A stretch of DNA of 64,000 bases from a virus. The stretch lies in IMG/VR virus record IMGVR_UViG_3300025853_000068, positions 1 through 64,000 of that record; one strand, 5' to 3'. The position numbers and the translations under genes were made by a program. A model generated the notes under the pieces. It was not told where the DNA came from. It did no database searches and was given only the letters and a program-made list of their open reading frames with translations. This document shows positions 36,897 through 42,604 of the stretch, in pieces (the first letter of the stretch is position 1; each line of letters starts with the position of its first letter).

Positions 36897-36950
36897 TGTA
36901 AATGGTTGAGTGTGTGCAAATCTACTCGGTGGTTCGACTCCACCTACACT
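36895..36950 (+). ncRNA. Minimal tRNA-Cys-like element, 56 nt
   Basis: The 6-bp acceptor AGTGTA/TACACT is perfect. The T-arm is canonical: a GGTGG/CCACC stem around TTCGACT (36928-36944). There is a GAGT/ACTC arm around a 10-12 nt loop containing GTGCAAA, in which GCA could be a Cys anticodon. It has no D-arm and essentially no variable loop, so it is about 20 nt shorter than a normal tRNA. It could be a functional minimal tRNA-like RNA, a processing signal, or a decayed tRNA. The T-arm is clear; decoding function is uncertain. Confidence 0.5.
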
Positions 36951-36966
36951 TCTAAAAATTACAATT

Positions 36967-37203
36967 ATGAATAAAGAAAAAATTATAATCAAAGCACTAG
37001 ATGGTGGTTGGTACAAACTAGAACTAACAGACAAGTATGGTACATACGTAGGTGTGTGCGAGCAAACGTTAGAAGACTGTATCAAATATGCAAAACATTA
37101 TTTTGCAGGTGCCGACGAGCGTAAACGTAAAAATGACTCATGGGGTGAATGTGTTAAACAACTAGTTGAGGCAGACCGCAAAGCAGGTCGCTCATGGGAA
37201 TAA
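36967..37203 (+). CDS. Early hypothetical protein, 78 aa
   Basis: A frame opens at 36910 but that start lies inside the tRNA-like element; the ATG at 36967 follows an A/T-rich leader and begins MNKEKIIIKALDGGWYK. The protein is alpha/beta and charged, with Cys at residues near 31 and 37. Not recognised. Confidence 0.5.
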   Translation: MNKEKIIIKALDGGWYKLELTDKYGTYVGVCEQTLEDCIKYAKHYFAGADERKRKNDSWGECVKQLVEADRKAGRSWE

Positions 37204-37209
37204 CAAATT

Positions 37210-37235
37210 AAATACGATTACTAATAGATAATATA
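37210..37235 (+). promoter_or_regulatory. Early phage promoter copy 6
   Basis: AAATACGA, 9 nt, GATAATATA, perfect match, 13 nt upstream of the ATG at 37249. Confidence 0.7.
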
Positions 37236-37248
37236 ATAAAATATAGAT

Positions 37249-37455
37249 ATGAAAATTACAATACAACAAATAGGTAAAACCTATATCGCTAATGATAGCG
37301 AAGAAGTAAAAGTAGTACACAATCACGACTCAATAATAAAAGTCGCAGGCGAATATTACAAGAATAAATTAACTAACGAGTGGATTAGTGAAGACGAATA
37401 CTATGAATCACTCTGTCTAAAATTTGAAGAAGATGAATCAAACAAATACTATTAA
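37249..37455 (+). CDS. Early hypothetical protein, 68 aa
   Basis: Beta-leaning first half (MKITIQQIGKTYIANDSEEV) and acidic second half rich in Glu/Tyr. Downstream of promoter copy 6, with two micropeptide frames following in overlap. Not recognised. Confidence 0.55.
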   Translation: MKITIQQIGKTYIANDSEEVKVVHNHDSIIKVAGEYYKNKLTNEWISEDEYYESLCLKFEEDESNKYY

Positions 37456-37519
37456 TCACGAAGAGTTCGACAAGTGGCTTGAAGAACTAATTGTTAAAAA
37501 CGGAACTACAGAATTATGA
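37433..37519 (+). CDS. Micropeptide, 28 aa
   Basis: Short acidic frame (MNQTNTINHEEFDKWLEEL...) overlapping the end of the 68-aa gene and coupled by an ATGA overlap to the next micropeptide. Supported by tight gene spacing only. Confidence 0.3.
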   Translation: MNQTNTINHEEFDKWLEELIVKNGTTEL

Positions 37520-37599
37520 TGACTCCAATAGATTTAGCAGTGTATTTACTAATCTACTATTATTTAGTAGCACTAAAACGACATATTTATGAAGAATAA
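37516..37599 (+). CDS. Membrane micropeptide, 27 aa
   Basis: Starts MMTPIDLAVYLLIYYYLVAL, a hydrophobic segment then a basic/acidic end. Overlaps the previous micropeptide by 4 nt and the next lipoprotein gene start by 11 nt. Confidence 0.35.
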   Translation: MMTPIDLAVYLLIYYYLVALKRHIYEE

Positions 37600-38074
37600 C
37601 AAATTTATAGCAGCGGCAGTAGCAGCTACTCTCGCGCTAACCTCTTGCGAAAGCAGACAAGAGCAGTACGAGCAAGACTTGCTTGATGCTTGTAATGTCA
37701 AAATTATGAGCGATAACTACGTTAAAACTACCGCAATATCAAGTTGTACTGGTCTCGACACTAGTTTTACAGTTGATTTTGGCGTTGCTTATGTTGTAAA
37801 CATAGCAAATCTACCAGGTATTGATGACGTTCGCTACGACGAGTATGAGTTTTATGCTATGCTAGATGGTAGAAAAGTAAAAGGCTTTCAAAACCTAAAA
37901 GACCAAGTGGGCAAGGTATCACAAGGTCTAATCGAAGGAAACATTAACATGCAACTTTCAGGTCACGACGACCTAGCGGTATACTTATTACACGAAAATA
38001 TGTACAAAGCGCAGTTCTTTGTAGAAAATGGTGATGGTCAACTGTTCGAGTTGCAATTAAATGAAGTTTACTAA
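37589..38074 (+). CDS. Predicted early lipoprotein, 161 aa
   Basis: An N-terminal export signal (basic residues, then an Ala/Leu-rich core) ends in a lipobox Leu-Thr-Ser-Cys at about residues 17-20, so it should be lipid-anchored after cleavage at Cys20. The mature part is beta/alpha mixed with several Cys, Tyr and Asp-rich stretches. Early-expressed phage lipoproteins often alter the host envelope, for example blocking secondary infection (family-level knowledge). That role is inferred; no homologue was recognised. It overlaps the next gene by 1 nt. Confidence 0.65.
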   Translation: MKNNKFIAAAVAATLALTSCESRQEQYEQDLLDACNVKIMSDNYVKTTAISSCTGLDTSFTVDFGVAYVVNIANLPGIDDVRYDEYEFYAMLDGRKVKGFQNLKDQVGKVSQGLIEGNINMQLSGHDDLAVYLLHENMYKAQFFVENGDGQLFELQLNEVY

Positions 38075-38457
38075 TGAAAAAAATAACATTATCAGTTGCA
38101 TTACTACTAGGTGGTTATGTAGCTAAAAGTCAAACAACAGAATACATAGACGTTACTACTAAAAGTATATTTGGTAGAAGCGAAATGGTATTGTACAACA
38201 ATATCGTTGACTATGATGATTTAGAATATCTTTACATTGGAAAGTTTAATTCTAATTATCATTGGGTGAAATATACTGGAGCTAAAGATATTATTGTAAC
38301 GCTAAACGATAGTCAAGGTGACAAACGTAGAATATGTACTCAGCAAGGTCAAGACGAAGCGGAGTGTAAACAATATGATGCTTTTGGCGAACAGTATAAA
38401 TTTACAGCAAAACAAAAAGTATTTCAAATATGGATTTCAAAACCAAACGTAAAATAG
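38074..38457 (+). CDS. Early secreted/periplasmic protein, 127 aa
   Basis: Signal-peptide-like start: Lys-rich, then a hydrophobic core (Leu/Ala/Val/Gly) ending near YVAKSQ. The mature region is aromatic and Tyr/Asp-rich with Cys at about residues 90 and 98. Overlap of 1 nt with the lipoprotein suggests coupled expression and perhaps joint function at the envelope. Function unknown. Confidence 0.55.
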   Translation: MKKITLSVALLLGGYVAKSQTTEYIDVTTKSIFGRSEMVLYNNIVDYDDLEYLYIGKFNSNYHWVKYTGAKDIIVTLNDSQGDKRRICTQQGQDEAECKQYDAFGEQYKFTAKQKVFQIWISKPNVK

Positions 38458-38462
38458 TAATT

Positions 38463-38564
38463 ATGAGAAAATTTAATCACACAGATTTAGCAATGATAGG
38501 TGGCTTGTTAGCGATGGTAGGCATGATAGCCTTCAACCTTATCACTCAAGGCGTATCTTATTAA
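38463..38564 (+). CDS. Membrane micropeptide, 33 aa
   Basis: A frame starting MRKFNHTDLAMIGGLLAMVG, with a single continuous hydrophobic stretch of about 20 residues and a polar end. It lies immediately after the secreted protein gene. Phage membrane micropeptides can act on host membranes; none is recognised here. Confidence 0.4.
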   Translation: MRKFNHTDLAMIGGLLAMVGMIAFNLITQGVSY

Positions 38565-38570
38565 CAAAAT

Positions 38571-38596
38571 AAATACGATTACCATTGGATAATATA
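38571..38596 (+). promoter_or_regulatory. Early phage promoter copy 7
   Basis: AAATACGA, 9 nt, GATAATATA, perfect match, upstream of the zinc-ribbon-like gene at 38629. A very short frame beginning at 38609 would be the first ATG. Confidence 0.7.
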
Positions 38597-38628
38597 ATTG
38601 AATTTAATATGACAAAAGACTATTAACT

Positions 38629-38844
38629 ATGGCAAATTATTGTAAATGTGGTGAACCCGTACACCCAGTTAGACAAAAATACGGGTATAAAACATGTGTG
38701 CCTTGTAGTGGCGTCGAGCGTGTAGCGTCAGCTCCAATCACTAACCACAAAACAGGTAACACAATACAAATAGTATCGCAAGCACAATCTATTGCGATAG
38801 CAAAGGCAAGTCGTCGTAAAGGTTACGGCACATGTCTTAGATAA
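38629..38844 (+). CDS. Small zinc-ribbon-like protein, 71 aa
   Basis: Cys-Lys-Cys near residues 5-7 and Cys-Val-Pro-Cys near residues 23-26 form a CxC...CxxC ligand set, probably binding one zinc. Small CxC/CxxC proteins with this layout are widespread in marine phages. The C-terminal half is basic and Ser/Ala-rich. It may bind nucleic acid or host polymerase; inferred. Downstream of promoter copy 7. Confidence 0.6.
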   Translation: MANYCKCGEPVHPVRQKYGYKTCVPCSGVERVASAPITNHKTGNTIQIVSQAQSIAIAKASRRKGYGTCLR

Positions 38845-38886
38845 AATATAGCCCAAGTACAAGGTGAACAGTAAATCTATGGTAAT

Positions 38887-38973
38887 GTGGGAAGATGTTA
38901 CTACGTAGCACTAGACGTTGAAGATGAGTACATCGGAGTTGATAGAACGTTCGTAACAACTAAACAAAAATAG
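38887..38973 (+). CDS. Possible 28-aa micropeptide or gene remnant
   Basis: A frame from a GTG at 38887 reads Val-Gly-Arg-Cys-Tyr-Tyr then VALDVEDEYIGVDRTFVTTK and ends at a TAG. It has the amino-acid look of real coding sequence but no ATG. It lies in a 430-nt region (38845-39274) with otherwise structural RNA signals, so it may be a remnant of a longer gene. Confidence 0.25.
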   Translation: MGRCYYVALDVEDEYIGVDRTFVTTKQK

Positions 38974-38999
38974 AGCCTTGTCGCTACAACCGCAACCCG

Positions 39000-39061
39000 G
39001 CCCACCGGAAATCGGTAGCTAGCAACGTTGGTTAATTGGTGGTTCGACTCCACCCTTGGGC
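39000..39061 (+). ncRNA. Short tRNA-like element 2, 62 nt
   Basis: A canonical T-arm (GGTGG-TTCGACT-CCACC, 39038-39054) is followed by a 3' acceptor strand TGGGC that pairs with GCCCA at 39000. Between them, a 3-bp D-like stem (CCG/CGG) and a 4-bp stem with 7-nt loop (TAGC/GTTA) can form. A perfect 7-nt partner GCCCAAG also exists at 38851, giving a second possible fold. The T-arm is identical to that of element 1. Whether it is an RNA gene or a relic is open. Confidence 0.4.
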
Positions 39062-39071
39062 ACAATAATAT

Positions 39072-39150
39072 ACGAGCGTGGCGCGTGAGATGTGTAGACG
39101 TGTGGGTCCGAAAGGAAACGAAAGTCATCTTACTCACTTGGCCACCTCGT
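39072..39150 (+). ncRNA. Structured RNA hairpin, about 79 nt
   Basis: The outer helix ACGAG-C-GTGGC pairs with GCCAC-CTCGT (10 bp with one bulged C). An inner helix GTGAG pairs with CTCAC, ATG with CAT, and an apical TCC-GAAA-GGA hairpin has a GNRA loop. A TTTT follows the helix. Such a long, well-paired element with a GNRA loop in an AT-rich region is unlikely by chance. It could be a small RNA, a ribozyme-like element or a terminator-related structure; no known family was recognised. Confidence 0.5.
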
Positions 39151-39202
39151 TTTAAACAAGCTAGGTATAGGAGTACGGTATGAATCAGTAGACGTTTTCA
39201 CG

Positions 39203-39258
39203 AGCTGGTTTACCAGAAGGTACAACTGACGAGTTTGAGGTTCGATTCCTCACTAGCT
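39203..39258 (+). ncRNA. Short tRNA-like element 3, 56 nt
   Basis: Reads as a miniature cloverleaf: acceptor AGCTGG/CTAGCT (one G-U), D-like arm TACC-AGAA-GGTA, anticodon-position arm AACT-GACG-AGTT, and a standard T-arm TGAGG-TTCGATT-CCTCA. The anticodon-position loop is only 4 nt, so ordinary decoding is not possible in this fold. An alternative longer fold with AAGCTAG at 39158 would give a 100-nt RNA. Shares T-arm style with elements 1 and 2. Confidence 0.45.
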
Positions 39259-39274
39259 ACTAAAATTAAAAACT

Positions 39275-39460
39275 ATGATTATATTAACAGTATTAGATTA
39301 CGGTGACGGACTAGTATATCAGTACACTATAGAAGCCGACAGATTATTAGACGTAGACGACTTTGAAGACGCTATAATAAATCAAGGTCATAGACTAGCA
39401 GACTGTCACTGGATGTCGCATAGCGATGACACTATAACTAAAATTAAAATTGAATTATGA
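39275..39460 (+). CDS. Early hypothetical protein, 61 aa
   Basis: First gene after the RNA region. Acidic with an alternating hydrophobic N-terminus (MIILTVLDYGDGLVYQYTI) and Asp-rich middle. The stop overlaps the next start by 4 nt (ATGA). Not recognised. Confidence 0.5.
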   Translation: MIILTVLDYGDGLVYQYTIEADRLLDVDDFEDAIINQGHRLADCHWMSHSDDTITKIKIEL

Positions 39461-39774
39461 AAAACACTAATGAAATAGAAAAGCAACTCGGGCGTAAAGC
39501 TGATGCTTACCTTGAACAAAAAGCAAATGAAATGTACGCTATTCATAAAGAGATAGCTGAATTTACAGGTACAAGTACTAACTTTATAGACTACATTACT
39601 CACTTTAATAGTTACGATTCAGCAGCACCTGAAAATAAAAGTAACCATACAGCTTACTGTGATGCACATCAAACAAAGAAAAAGTACAGGTTAGAACTAG
39701 AGATGAACTACAAAAAAAGACTTGTAGCTAAATACACAAAAGAATTATTAACTAAACTAGATATATTTGAATAA
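39457..39774 (+). CDS. Early hypothetical protein, 105 aa
   Basis: Helical and charged, with repeated Lys/Glu/Tyr and a likely long helix over the first 45 residues. Overlaps the previous gene by 4 nt and its stop is just before the next ATG. Not recognised. Confidence 0.55.
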   Translation: MKNTNEIEKQLGRKADAYLEQKANEMYAIHKEIAEFTGTSTNFIDYITHFNSYDSAAPENKSNHTAYCDAHQTKKKYRLELEMNYKKRLVAKYTKELLTKLDIFE

Positions 39775-39775
39775 T

Positions 39776-40315
39776 ATGGAGTATATGTCAACAGAAATCA
39801 GGTCAGCTAGAGAAGCTATGACCATCTTCAAGATACTAGGTATCAAAGAGATTACAACAGAGCGTCAACGTAAAAACGGTACGCAAGTATTTGAATTACC
39901 AATACAGCAAATGTATCAAAGTTTAATACCAAAACCTTTACGTTTTGCTACTTACAAAGCAGGTTACGTTAGAAATGTGAGCGAGTACAACTCAAGTCCT
40001 TACCAAATTAACAAAACTAAAAAGCAACCAGCGGGTACAAACGGTTATCATTTTGAGCATGTAGAGCGTATACTTATACCAAACTGGGAAGAGCGATTAA
40101 TATACTTAGCTAAGTTTATTATCAAAAACTACTATCAAAAGCCTACATACTTAATTAACGACTATGTTATTGAGTGTTTAAAAGAGGCTTATTTAAGAGA
40201 TTATAACAATCAGCCAAGTAACAGATTGCCATTTGGTGATATTGTAGACCCAGAATCTACGCCAGTAGACGACATTAAAGTAATTATTAACGGACAAAGA
40301 TACAATTTATCATGA
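39776..40315 (+). CDS. Early hypothetical protein, 179 aa
   Basis: The ATG at 39776 is chosen over an upstream TTG at 39767. Basic, Tyr/Asn/Pro-rich, with an N-terminal helix (STEIRSAREAMTIFKILG) and a C-terminal beta part ending NGQRYNLS. Not recognised; may bind nucleic acid. The next gene overlaps by 4 nt. Confidence 0.5.
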   Translation: MEYMSTEIRSAREAMTIFKILGIKEITTERQRKNGTQVFELPIQQMYQSLIPKPLRFATYKAGYVRNVSEYNSSPYQINKTKKQPAGTNGYHFEHVERILIPNWEERLIYLAKFIIKNYYQKPTYLINDYVIECLKEAYLRDYNNQPSNRLPFGDIVDPESTPVDDIKVIINGQRYNLS

Positions 40316-40527
40316 GCGCATTTTACAAAGACACAAGATTTAACGGCAAACTAGTTAGACTAGAAGACGTTATAGATGAAATATACAATAGAGCGTTAGA
40401 AACTATAGATGAGGGCTTATACGAGCTCTTAGAAAACAAAGATGACGACGAGTTCTACATGGATTACAAAGAAGCTTTCCCTCTTATAGTAGAAAAGCTA
40501 CAAAAGTTTCATGACTTAGAAGACTAA
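40312..40527 (+). CDS. Early hypothetical acidic protein, 71 aa
   Basis: Acidic and helical; heavy in Asp/Glu, with a run of Lys-Asp-Asp-Asp-Glu in the middle. Small acidic early proteins are often inhibitors that mimic DNA or bind host enzymes; that is an inference from charge only. Followed by promoter copy 8. Confidence 0.5.
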   Translation: MSAFYKDTRFNGKLVRLEDVIDEIYNRALETIDEGLYELLENKDDDEFYMDYKEAFPLIVEKLQKFHDLED

Positions 40528-40535
40528 TACAAAAC

Positions 40536-40561
40536 AAATACGAACACTAACGGATAATATA
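40536..40561 (+). promoter_or_regulatory. Early phage promoter copy 8
   Basis: AAATACGA, 9 nt, GATAATATA, perfect match, 23 nt before the ATG at 40585. Confidence 0.7.
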
Positions 40562-40584
40562 ATAAACCAATTAAATAAACCATT

Positions 40585-40956
40585 ATGACTACAACAGAAT
40601 TACAAGCAAAGATCGAAGCTTTGCAAGCAGCTTTTGACACCAAAGTACAAGAGCAAAATGCGTATCGAAGTCAAATCGATGCACTTAAAAAACAACTAAC
40701 AGACTTAAACAAGCCAAAGCTTACAATGGCACAGTTTGACGAGCTAACAGAAAGCGTTGAGTATGGTATTGGCAATTTCGATTTCAGTGACACTGACAAC
40801 TACAGTATTGACTTTGGTCTTGACTACGACGGCAGGGTACATTGTGAGTCTTTTGAATTTGACAATGCTGATGAGTTAGCTAGAGAAATATGCGAAAAAT
40901 TATACACAATGTTCGCTGAAGCTAATGAAGATACTAACGAAGAAAACCAAGACTAA
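40585..40956 (+). CDS. Early coiled-coil acidic protein, 123 aa
   Basis: N-terminal coiled coil (MTTTELQAKIEALQAAFDTK plus further heptads to residue about 45), then an acidic, Asp/Tyr/Phe-rich C-terminal half. Acidity and an N-terminal dimerisation helix suggest a protein-binding role. Not recognised. Confidence 0.55.
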   Translation: MTTTELQAKIEALQAAFDTKVQEQNAYRSQIDALKKQLTDLNKPKLTMAQFDELTESVEYGIGNFDFSDTDNYSIDFGLDYDGRVHCESFEFDNADELAREICEKLYTMFAEANEDTNEENQD

Positions 40957-40957
40957 T

Positions 40958-41194
40958 ATGAGTACATTATATGACAAACTCAAACCGGAGTATAAACAAA
41001 TACTAGAAAAAGAAGCAGTCGCATACCCATCGCTAGTCGGCAGTGTAATTAGCTCTTTGAAAGACAACTACTTGTGGTCACACTTAACTATTGGCCAAGC
41101 AAAAGATCTTATACAATTTACAGACAAAAGCTACGGCGGCCTGTCTAGTTACGACTGGTCTTTTGGTGAAACATTTTTTATTGCAGATGAATAG
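40958..41194 (+). CDS. Early hypothetical protein, 78 aa
   Basis: The ATG at 40958 starts MSTLYDKLKPEYKQILEK; an upstream in-frame ATG at 40925 lies within the preceding gene and is less likely. Helical, with aromatic residues near the end. Its stop overlaps the next start. Not recognised. Confidence 0.5.
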   Translation: MSTLYDKLKPEYKQILEKEAVAYPSLVGSVISSLKDNYLWSHLTIGQAKDLIQFTDKSYGGLSSYDWSFGETFFIADE

Positions 41195-41297
41195 TCCATG
41201 GGAAATTATGAGACCTAAGCTCAAGGAGTTAGGGTACTCAGATGAACAAATAGATGAAATGACACTAGCAGAATTATTCGAGTTATGCGAAGACTAA
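41187..41297 (+). CDS. Early micropeptide, 36 aa
   Basis: Frame from 41187 reads MNSPWEIMRPKLKELGYSDE and ends in an acidic helix. Overlapping gene ends on both sides indicate coupled translation. Not recognised. Confidence 0.4.
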   Translation: MNSPWEIMRPKLKELGYSDEQIDEMTLAELFELCED

Positions 41298-41392
41298 TAT
41301 ACGATATGTATTACAGAGACGAGATCTCTATGGACATAGCAATGAGATTACTAGATAAATTAACAGAACTTTCAAATAAAAAAAGAAGATGA
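41285..41392 (+). CDS. Early micropeptide, 35 aa
   Basis: Frame from 41285 starts MRRLIYDMYYRDEISMDIAM and ends basic (Lys-Lys-Arg-Arg). It overlaps both neighbours by a few bases (ATGA with the next). Amphipathic helix likely. Not recognised. Confidence 0.4.
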   Translation: MRRLIYDMYYRDEISMDIAMRLLDKLTELSNKKRR

Positions 41393-41640
41393 CAAAAGTA
41401 GAATTACCAAAATGGTTCAAAGGTCAAGTCTATGACGAAGGAGCCGAAGTAACTAACCGTTTCGGCGGTGACAGTTGCTACCTAAATGCAGAAGAATTAA
41501 GTATGTATGACTTCGTTATCGGCGCAAGTAATATGTGCGAAATGGGTATGCATCACGATACACTAGTAACAGACTTACGCAAAGGTCTTGACTGGTTTAG
41601 AAAAAACAATGCAAGCGCTTATATGATATTACTAGACTAA
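41389..41640 (+). CDS. Early hypothetical protein, 83 aa
   Basis: Mixed alpha/beta, Asp/Gly-rich with Cys/Met/His in its centre (MCEMGMHHD). No recognisable domain. Tightly coupled to the micropeptide upstream. Confidence 0.5.
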   Translation: MTKVELPKWFKGQVYDEGAEVTNRFGGDSCYLNAEELSMYDFVIGASNMCEMGMHHDTLVTDLRKGLDWFRKNNASAYMILLD

Positions 41641-41641
41641 T

Positions 41642-41713
41642 ATGTACGCAGCGCTATTTTTAACCTACGTTCTGTACGAGTGCTACAGAATGTCTAAATC
41701 ACAATATAAATAA
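41642..41713 (+). CDS. Micropeptide, 23 aa
   Basis: Starts MYAALFLTYVLYECYRMSKS and is Leu/Tyr-rich then basic. It fits a short membrane peptide and is squeezed between two genes. Low support. Confidence 0.25.
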   Translation: MYAALFLTYVLYECYRMSKSQYK

Positions 41714-41714
41714 T

Positions 41715-41987
41715 ATGAATATAACAAAAGAACAAGTAGAAAATTACATTAGGCAAGAGTTAAACTCTAAGCCAAGACACAACTGTATGGCGTTAGCAGA
41801 AGCTATCAACCATATAGCAGATGAAGTTGATTACGACTCATTTGCACTTATGCAGTTATTACTACAAAATAAACCAATAGATGCTTTGCATACACACAGC
41901 TACGGCTTTCATACCGCTAACGGTAGATCGCTGATCGAAGGTATGCAGAATGCTTATTACGAAGAAGTACAGTTTTATGTCGACTAG
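41715..41987 (+). CDS. Early hypothetical protein, 90 aa
   Basis: Alpha-rich with His residues (an LHTHSYGFHT segment). Not recognised. Its 3' end overlaps the next gene's start by about 11 nt. Confidence 0.5.
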   Translation: MNITKEQVENYIRQELNSKPRHNCMALAEAINHIADEVDYDSFALMQLLLQNKPIDALHTHSYGFHTANGRSLIEGMQNAYYEEVQFYVD

Positions 41988-42348
41988 AGCACAAGTTAGA
42001 TTTGCTACACGTGAAGAAGGAGTAACGTTTAGCGAGCATCCAGAAAAATTTCACGCGCAGTTTTATAAGCATCACGACGGTTATCCCGAAGGATTAGGTG
42101 TAGATTTAGCTACAACTTTGCTAGGCGGCAATAGCGCTGATGCTGTACCTTTAGAAATAGACAGTCTAGATACAAATCGTAGTGATGTAGAGTTTATATA
42201 TTATATATGGCAGGCTCCATTAAAAACAACTTGGATAAGTATATTTGAGACTAGACCTTGGCAAGACGAAGAAGACGAGTGTATATTTGTTGGTGAGCCA
42301 AGTAATCTTATAGATAAATACAAACTAAATACGAACGCTAATGGATAA
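41977..42348 (+). CDS. Early hypothetical protein, 123 aa
   Basis: The ATG at 41977 gives MSTRAQVRFATREEG, a better start than an upstream ATG at 41950 inside the preceding gene. The N-terminal pattern Met-Ser-Thr-Arg-Ala-Gln-Val-Arg-Phe recurs in phage proteins of unknown function that I recall. The body is beta/alpha with His and aromatic residues. Promoter copy 9 lies within its last codons. Confidence 0.55.
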   Translation: MSTRAQVRFATREEGVTFSEHPEKFHAQFYKHHDGYPEGLGVDLATTLLGGNSADAVPLEIDSLDTNRSDVEFIYYIWQAPLKTTWISIFETRPWQDEEDECIFVGEPSNLIDKYKLNTNANG

Positions 42349-42352
42349 TATG
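42327..42352 (+). promoter_or_regulatory. Early phage promoter copy 9
   Basis: AAATACGA, 9 nt, GATAATATG, overlapping the end of one gene and the start of the next. The last base differs from consensus. As it is also coding it may be less functional than the others; it would feed the ligase/sigma segment. Confidence 0.5.
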
Positions 42353-42604
42353 AACGACGAAACATTAAATAAGCTAGTTTTAATGCTAGCAGATGAAATG
42401 ACTAAAAGAATTTATGGCATATCAAAACAAGAAAATAGAGATGATTTAGTTTTTTATGCAGATGAAGATGAAGATCATTGTTTAGGTGAGTTAGCTAGGC
42501 TAATGACACTATCTGCGCTTTATGAAGAACGCGAAGAATATGAAAAATGTGCCGCTATAAAAAAGCATATTGATAAAATAAACCTTATATTAGATAAATT
42601 ATGA
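42341..42604 (+). CDS. Small protein with UVR-like motif, 87 aa
   Basis: The C-terminal helix pair EEREEYEKCAAIKKHIDKIN resembles the UvrB/UvrC interaction motif, and the rest is acidic and helical. The first ATG (42341) lies inside promoter copy 9; later in-frame ATGs at 42350 and 42382 are alternatives. It directly precedes the ligase with a 4-nt overlap, so a repair-related partner role is possible; unproven. Confidence 0.5.
   Translation: MDNMNDETLNKLVLMLADEMTKRIYGISKQENRDDLVFYADEDEDHCLGELARLMTLSALYEEREEYEKCAAIKKHIDKINLILDKL

Noticed and set aside
36910-36966. N-terminal extension of the 78-aa gene from the ATG at 36910
   Set aside because: The extension runs through the tRNA-like element; the ATG at 36967 with an A/T leader is the better start.
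38851-39061. One full-length intron-containing tRNA spanning GCCCAAG at 38851 to CTTGGGC at 39061
   Set aside because: The acceptor pairs perfectly, but I could not place D- and anticodon arms, and no group I intron core fits the short insert; kept as an alternative fold only.
38901-39137. Minus-strand frame of 78 codons across the RNA region
   Set aside because: It runs opposite to the operon through the structured RNA elements and has no start signal.
39072-39150. Hammerhead ribozyme
   Set aside because: A CGAAA-like segment and a GTC are present, but the invariant CTGATGA core is missing and the helices do not join in the right order.
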